In this document: positions 5,879-8,576 of the stretch, one piece after another | Layout of the letters: each line of letters starts with the position of its first letter | How positions within the stretch are numbered: the first letter of the stretch is position 1 | Assembly: GCA_030690855.1 (NCBI GenBank) | Contig: JAUYFR010000221.1 | Coordinates: forward strand, 1 to 8,576 | Source of the DNA: Gallionellaceae bacterium | GTDB taxonomy: Bacteria > Pseudomonadota > Gammaproteobacteria > Burkholderiales > Gallionellaceae | Direction of reading: 5' to 3' | Length of the DNA: 8,576 bases | Position numbers and translations under genes: made by a program | Notes under the pieces: model-generated | What the model saw: only the letters and a program-made list of their open reading frames with translations | What the model was told of the DNA's origin: nothing | Databases searched by the model: none

Positions 5879-5881
5879 ATT
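5873..5881 (+). promoter_or_regulatory. Extended -10 promoter of sodB
   Basis: TGG-TATATT is a match to the extended -10 element (TGN plus five of six bases of TATAAT). No -35 lies at the correct distance; TTGAGG at 5858-5863 is only 12 bp away. Transcription would begin near 5888, giving a leader of about 54 nt that opens with a hairpin. Confidence 0.55.
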
Positions 5882-5884
5882 ACT

Positions 5885-5908
5885 TGCCAATGGCTGCGCC
5901 ATTTTGCA
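5885..5908 (+). promoter_or_regulatory. Hairpin at the start of the sodB leader
   Basis: AATGGC (5889-5894) and GCCATT (5898-5903) form a perfect 6-bp stem with a TGC loop; TGC (5885-5887) and GCA (5906-5908) add three pairs beyond a small internal loop. If transcription starts near 5888, the inner stem sits at the extreme 5' end of the mRNA, a position that often protects against 5'-dependent decay. It lies 30 nt ahead of the ribosome binding site, so it does not mask it. Confidence 0.45.
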
Positions 5909-5941
5909 CATCAATTTAGTTCACTTTAAAACGGAGATAAC

Positions 5942-6523
5942 ATGGAACACACTCTACCTGCTTTGCCTTACGCAACTGACGCGCTGCAACCCCACATGTC
6001 TAAAGAGACATTCGAATATCACTATGCGAAGCATCACCAGACTTATGTGACGAACTTGAACAACCTGATCAAAGGTAACGAGTTTGAAAATGCTTCTTTG
6101 GAAGACATCGTGAAGAAATCTTCTGGCGGTATTTATAACAACGCAGCGCAAGTGTGGAACCACACCTTTTTCTGGAATTGCATGAAGCCTAATGGCGGCG
6201 GCGCTCCTACTGGCGCATTGGCAGATGCCATCAACAAGAAGTGGGGTAACGTTGATGAGTTTAAAAAAGCTTTCCAAACATCAGCCGTAGGTAACTTCGG
6301 CTCTGGTTGGACATGGTTAGTGAAGAAGGCTGATGGCTCTTTGGATATCGTCAACATGGGCGCCGCAGGCACTCCGCTGACGACTGGCGACAAGGCTTTG
6401 TTGTGCGTGGACGTTTGGGAACATGCTTACTATATCGACTACCGCAACCTGCGAGCTAAGTTTGTTGAGACTTTCCTTGCTAACTTGGTTAACTGGGATT
6501 TCGTTGCAAAGAACTTTGCTTAA
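5942..6523 (+). CDS. sodB: Superoxide dismutase, iron type
   Basis: This cytoplasmic enzyme dismutates superoxide to O2 and hydrogen peroxide. The 193-residue product is the standard length for FeSOD and carries the four metal ligands His27, His74, Asp157 and His161, in YHYAKHH, VWNHTFFW and DVWEHAYYIDYRN. Gln70 in the N-terminal domain (NNAAQVWNHTFFW) is the mark of the iron rather than the manganese form; AAGTPLTT agrees. The active-site gateway residues His31 and Tyr35 are present. No signal peptide is seen. The Shine-Dalgarno GGAG (5933-5936) lies 5 nt before the ATG. The upstream region carries an extended -10 promoter overlapped by a palindrome, and a terminator follows, so it is monocistronic. 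It diverges from the ElyC-like gene. Confidence 0.97.
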   Translation: MEHTLPALPYATDALQPHMSKETFEYHYAKHHQTYVTNLNNLIKGNEFENASLEDIVKKSSGGIYNNAAQVWNHTFFWNCMKPNGGGAPTGALADAINKKWGNVDEFKKAFQTSAVGNFGSGWTWLVKKADGSLDIVNMGAAGTPLTTGDKALLCVDVWEHAYYIDYRNLRAKFVETFLANLVNWDFVAKNFA

Positions 6524-6577
6524 TCTGAGGTAATTGTTTTAGACAAATAAAGTCGTAAATGAGTATTGAAGAATCAT

Positions 6578-6601
6578 GGGGGAGCTTAGGCTCCCCTTTT
6601 T
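6578..6601 (+). terminator. Rho-independent terminator of sodB
   Basis: GGGGAGC (6579-6585) and GCTCCCC (6590-6596) form a perfect 7-bp stem with a TTAG loop, extended by one G-U pair and followed by TTTTT. It lies 55 nt after the sodB stop, and the toxin-gene remnant begins directly behind it. Confidence 0.93.
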
Positions 6602-6604
6602 ATT

Positions 6605-6709
6605 GTCGATAGCGCAATTGCATTAATTAATGATCTAACCGTTGTCACACGCAACGTAGATGATTTTCGTGGAACTGGGGTGGAAATAAAAAATCCATTT
6701 GACGCGTAA
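6605..6709 (+). pseudogene. C-terminal remnant of a PIN-domain toxin gene (VapC/FitB-like)
   Basis: Reading from 6605, a 34-codon stretch ends at the TAA at 6707. It contains the characteristic end of VapC/FitB-type PIN-domain endoribonucleases: an Asp followed by SAIA (catalytic-site Asp of the D-x-x-I-A-A motif), NDLTVVTRNVDDFRGTGVEI, and the NPF terminus. There is no start codon, no ribosome binding site, no N-terminal half with the first catalytic Asp, and no antitoxin gene upstream; the sodB terminator abuts it. Between SAIA and LINDLT about three residues usual in the family (A-x-A) are missing, consistent with a small in-frame deletion. It cannot make a working toxin. Identification rests on motif recognition without a search. 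Confidence 0.7.
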
Positions 6710-6953
6710 CCGCCGAAGAAAAGTCAACAGCCACAAGCAAGAGCTTATCAGCAAAGCCACAGTCACCTTGGTTGAGGTTGAGGCGACTTCAGGATTTGAG
6801 ATGCGCTGCTACGTGCTAAAATTTGAGCGTTGAATTCAGTTACTGCTACAGCATTCTTGAGGCGGCATAATTTATTGACCGTAACTTTTTTCTTTTTGCA
6901 CTTCGACTATTCTGCTCTTAAGCGTTGTATGTTTTACCTTCATGGGTGATGCA
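6710..6953. other. Gap without a recognisable gene between the toxin remnant and the sensor gene
   Basis: No convincing gene, tRNA or terminator was found. A short open frame starting at a TTG at 6699 and ending at 6833 (44 codons, +) overlaps the remnant's stop but has no ribosome binding site and no family resemblance. The stretch holds a small tandem GGTTGA/GGTTGA repeat near 6770 and a T-rich tract (6885-6897). Promoter-like pieces (TTGACC at 6875-6880; TATTCT at 6908-6913) are not properly spaced with each other, so the promoter of the sensor gene is unresolved. Confidence 0.5.
6944..6949 (+). promoter_or_regulatory. Ribosome binding site that fixes the sensor gene start
   Basis: GGGTGA, complementary to the 16S rRNA end, lies 4 nt before the ATG at 6954. 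Another in-frame ATG at 6942 would add MGDA but overlaps this site and has no ribosome binding site of its own, so the downstream ATG is preferred. Confidence 0.55.
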
Positions 6954-8576
6954 ATGATAAATAAGCCATTCGACCGAGAAAATTCCACCTCATCCATTAT
7001 CAAGCGGCTGGCGCTGACCGTCCTGCTGGTCAATCTGTTCGTTGCAGTATTGGCGATGAACTGGCTGAATCACAGCAAGCTACAGGATCAGGAAGATGCG
7101 GCGGTTACTACGCGCAATATTTCGCAATTATTGGAGCAGCACCTTATCGATGTCGCCGATAAGATCGACATTAGTCTGCTGGCGGCAGCGGAAGAAGTCA
7201 GAAGGCAAAGCACCAAAGGCACGGTCGATACTCAAGCGTTGAATGCTTTATTGGCGAGGCTGAAGACCTATCTGCCAGATGTAACGAGTATGCGGATCAC
7301 CGATGCAAAGGGGGAGGTCAAGTATGGCAACGGCGGAATACCCGATACCCGTGTTAATGTTGCCGATCGTGAATATTTTATTGCTCAACGCGACAATCCC
7401 AAGGCAGGGTTAGTTATCGCCACGCCGGTGTTGGCGCGCATCGATAAGAAGTGGGTGGTGACCATGTCGCGGGGAATCCGTTCAGCGGATGGCTCTTTCG
7501 GTGGTGTGGTGTACGCGAACATTGCGCTGGAACAACTCAGCAAAACATTTTCCTCTGTTGATATTGGGAAGAACGGGGTTGTTGGTTTGCGCGACAAGGA
7601 TTTCGGCCTTATTGTCCGTCATCCTGAGCCTAAGAGCATTGGTGAATCCATCGGCAACAAGGCCGCATCGCCGAAATTTTTGGAATTGACCAAAGCGGGG
7701 CAAACATCCGCCACCTACATTGCTCCGGCGGGTATCGACAATATCGAGCGGGTTTTTTCTTTCAGGAAGCCTGCCTCTTTACCTTACTTCATCATCGTCG
7801 GCCTGGCCTCCGATGATTATCTTGCCGAGTGGCGAAACCAAGCCAGCAACGTGCTGGCACTGCTGGTGCTCTTTTTCATGTTTACGTTGCTGCTGTCGTG
7901 GTTTTTTTACCGTGCCTGGATGCGCCTCATCACTATTAGTGCGGCATTGGCAGAACAGAAAGACACGCTCCGCATCGTGGCCGACTATACCTACGACTGG
8001 GAATACTGGCAGGGGGCAAATCGGGAAATACTTTACATGAACCCGTCCTGTGAAAAGATCACGGGTTATTCCCAAGCGGAGTTTATATCCGACCCCGGCC
8101 TGCTTGAAAGCATCGTTTACCCAGATGACCGGCATTTGGCGCAGAAACATATTTCAGGTTTTGAAAGTCGTGACGATGACAACGTCGATTTTCGCATTGT
8201 GCGGCGCGGCGGGGAAATTCGTTGGATCGCCCATGGCTGCCGCCCGGTTTTCGGAGTGGATGGGAAATTCATGGGGCGTCGCGTCAGCAACCGAGATGTC
8301 AGCGAACGCAAGCAAGCCGAGGCCGAATTCAGAACCATTGTACAAACCACATCTGACGGTTTCTGGCTGATTTCCGCACAGAGCGGGCTGATCGTTGATG
8401 TCAATCCTGCCTATTGCATTATGACCGGCTACGGCAGCGAAGAGCTGCTGAATCAGCCGGTTACGCTGGTGGAGGCAGAGCATGATCAGGAGAAGGTCAA
8501 ACGCAATATACAAACGATCATGCGCGGCGAGCCTTTGCTGTTTGGAACTCGGCATCGGCGCAAGGACGGCAGCCTG
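6954..8576 (+). CDS. Membrane sensor protein with periplasmic dCache and at least two PAS domains (3' end outside window)
   Basis: The open frame runs 541 codons to the window edge without a stop. A short cytoplasmic start is followed by a membrane helix (about 15-37), a periplasmic dCache-type ligand-binding domain (about 40-290; DREYFIAQRDNP, then GLVIATPVLARIDKKWVVTM and SADGSFGGVVYANIALEQL), and a second membrane helix (about 299-320). A first PAS/PAC domain spans about 334-455 (YMNPSCEKITGYSQAEF; VSNRDVSERKQAE) and a second starts near 459 (TTSDGFWLIS; VDVNPAYCIMTGYGSEEL). The output domain lies beyond the window; GGDEF/EAL or histidine kinase are the usual partners, and nothing here decides. 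It is expected to sense a small external ligand. The coding style is more GC-rich than the porin and sodB. It stands downstream of the toxin remnant with no partner gene in view. Confidence 0.9.
   Translation, partial: MINKPFDRENSTSSIIKRLALTVLLVNLFVAVLAMNWLNHSKLQDQEDAAVTTRNISQLLEQHLIDVADKIDISLLAAAEEVRRQSTKGTVDTQALNALLARLKTYLPDVTSMRITDAKGEVKYGNGGIPDTRVNVADREYFIAQRDNPKAGLVIATPVLARIDKKWVVTMSRGIRSADGSFGGVVYANIALEQLSKTFSSVDIGKNGVVGLRDKDFGLIVRHPEPKSIGESIGNKAASPKFLELTKAGQTSATYIAPAGIDNIERVFSFRKPASLPYFIIVGLASDDYLAEWRNQASNVLALLVLFFMFTLLLSWFFYRAWMRLITISAALAEQKDTLRIVADYTYDWEYWQGANREILYMNPSCEKITGYSQAEFISDPGLLESIVYPDDRHLAQKHISGFESRDDDNVDFRIVRRGGEIRWIAHGCRPVFGVDGKFMGRRVSNRDVSERKQAEAEFRTIVQTTSDGFWLISAQSGLIVDVNPAYCIMTGYGSEELLNQPVTLVEAEHDQEKVKRNIQTIMRGEPLLFGTRHRRKDGSL

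Noticed and set aside
5732..5914. 60-codon minus-strand frame across the start of the ElyC-like gene
   Set aside because: It covers the sodB promoter and the ElyC-like start in another frame and has no ribosome binding site or similarity.
6640..6810. Minus-strand frame with a Pro-Glu, hydrophobic stretch and Arg cluster resembling a protein-sorting tail
   Set aside because: It has no start or upstream protein body, lies antisense to the toxin remnant, lacks the usual glycine-rich hydrophobic segment, and continues about 20 codons past the Arg cluster.
6699..6833. 44-codon plus-strand frame with a TTG start after the toxin remnant
   Set aside because: There is no ribosome binding site and no family resemblance, and it overlaps the remnant's stop; length is within chance expectation.
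7489..8404. Several short frames on both strands inside the sensor gene
   Set aside because: A single frame stays open from 6954 to the window end with membrane helices and Cache and PAS motifs; the others are shadows.

Overview
The window looks like ordinary chromosome of a betaproteobacterium, most likely from the Nitrosomonadales/Gallionellales part of the class. The basis is a trimeric-type Gram-negative porin ending in Phe, an N-terminal lipoyl domain of the pyruvate dehydrogenase E2/E3 kind, a di-iron Coq7, a YhfA-type OsmC protein, an iron superoxide dismutase and a dCache-PAS sensor. The lineage below class is a guess. No phage, CRISPR array, tRNA, rRNA or complete insertion sequence was seen.

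Layout from left to right. The first 65 codons of a lipoyl-domain protein (minus strand, cut by the window edge) lie downstream of proA (minus). A compact divergent promoter region separates proA from a stand-alone monofunctional trpC (plus). Next come a strongly expressed-looking outer-membrane porin (plus) with a structured upstream region and a clear UUCG-loop terminator, and coq7 (plus) behind its own TTGACA promoter. coq7 converges on a two-gene minus-strand unit, an ElyC/YdcF-like membrane protein followed by a YhfA-type OsmC protein. sodB (plus) diverges from that unit, with an extended -10 promoter overlapped by a 25-bp palindrome, and ends in a clear terminator. Immediately after the terminator lies a start-less remnant of a PIN-domain (VapC/FitB-like) toxin gene, then about 240 bp without a recognisable gene. 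Last is a large dCache-PAS-PAS membrane sensor running off the right edge.

Functionally, the left half is central and amino-acid metabolism (2-oxoacid dehydrogenase, proline, tryptophan). The middle is aerobic physiology: ubiquinone hydroxylation, a probable peroxide-reducing OsmC protein and superoxide removal. That theme is an inference from adjacency; the genes form at least three separate transcription units.

The least ordinary content is non-coding. A dispersed bipartite palindromic repeat occurs three times, in three different gaps, with base changes that preserve pairing. There are also a long inverted repeat ahead of the porin, a Rrf2/IscR-like palindrome at the sodB promoter, and the toxin remnant. 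No convincing new multi-gene system is visible.
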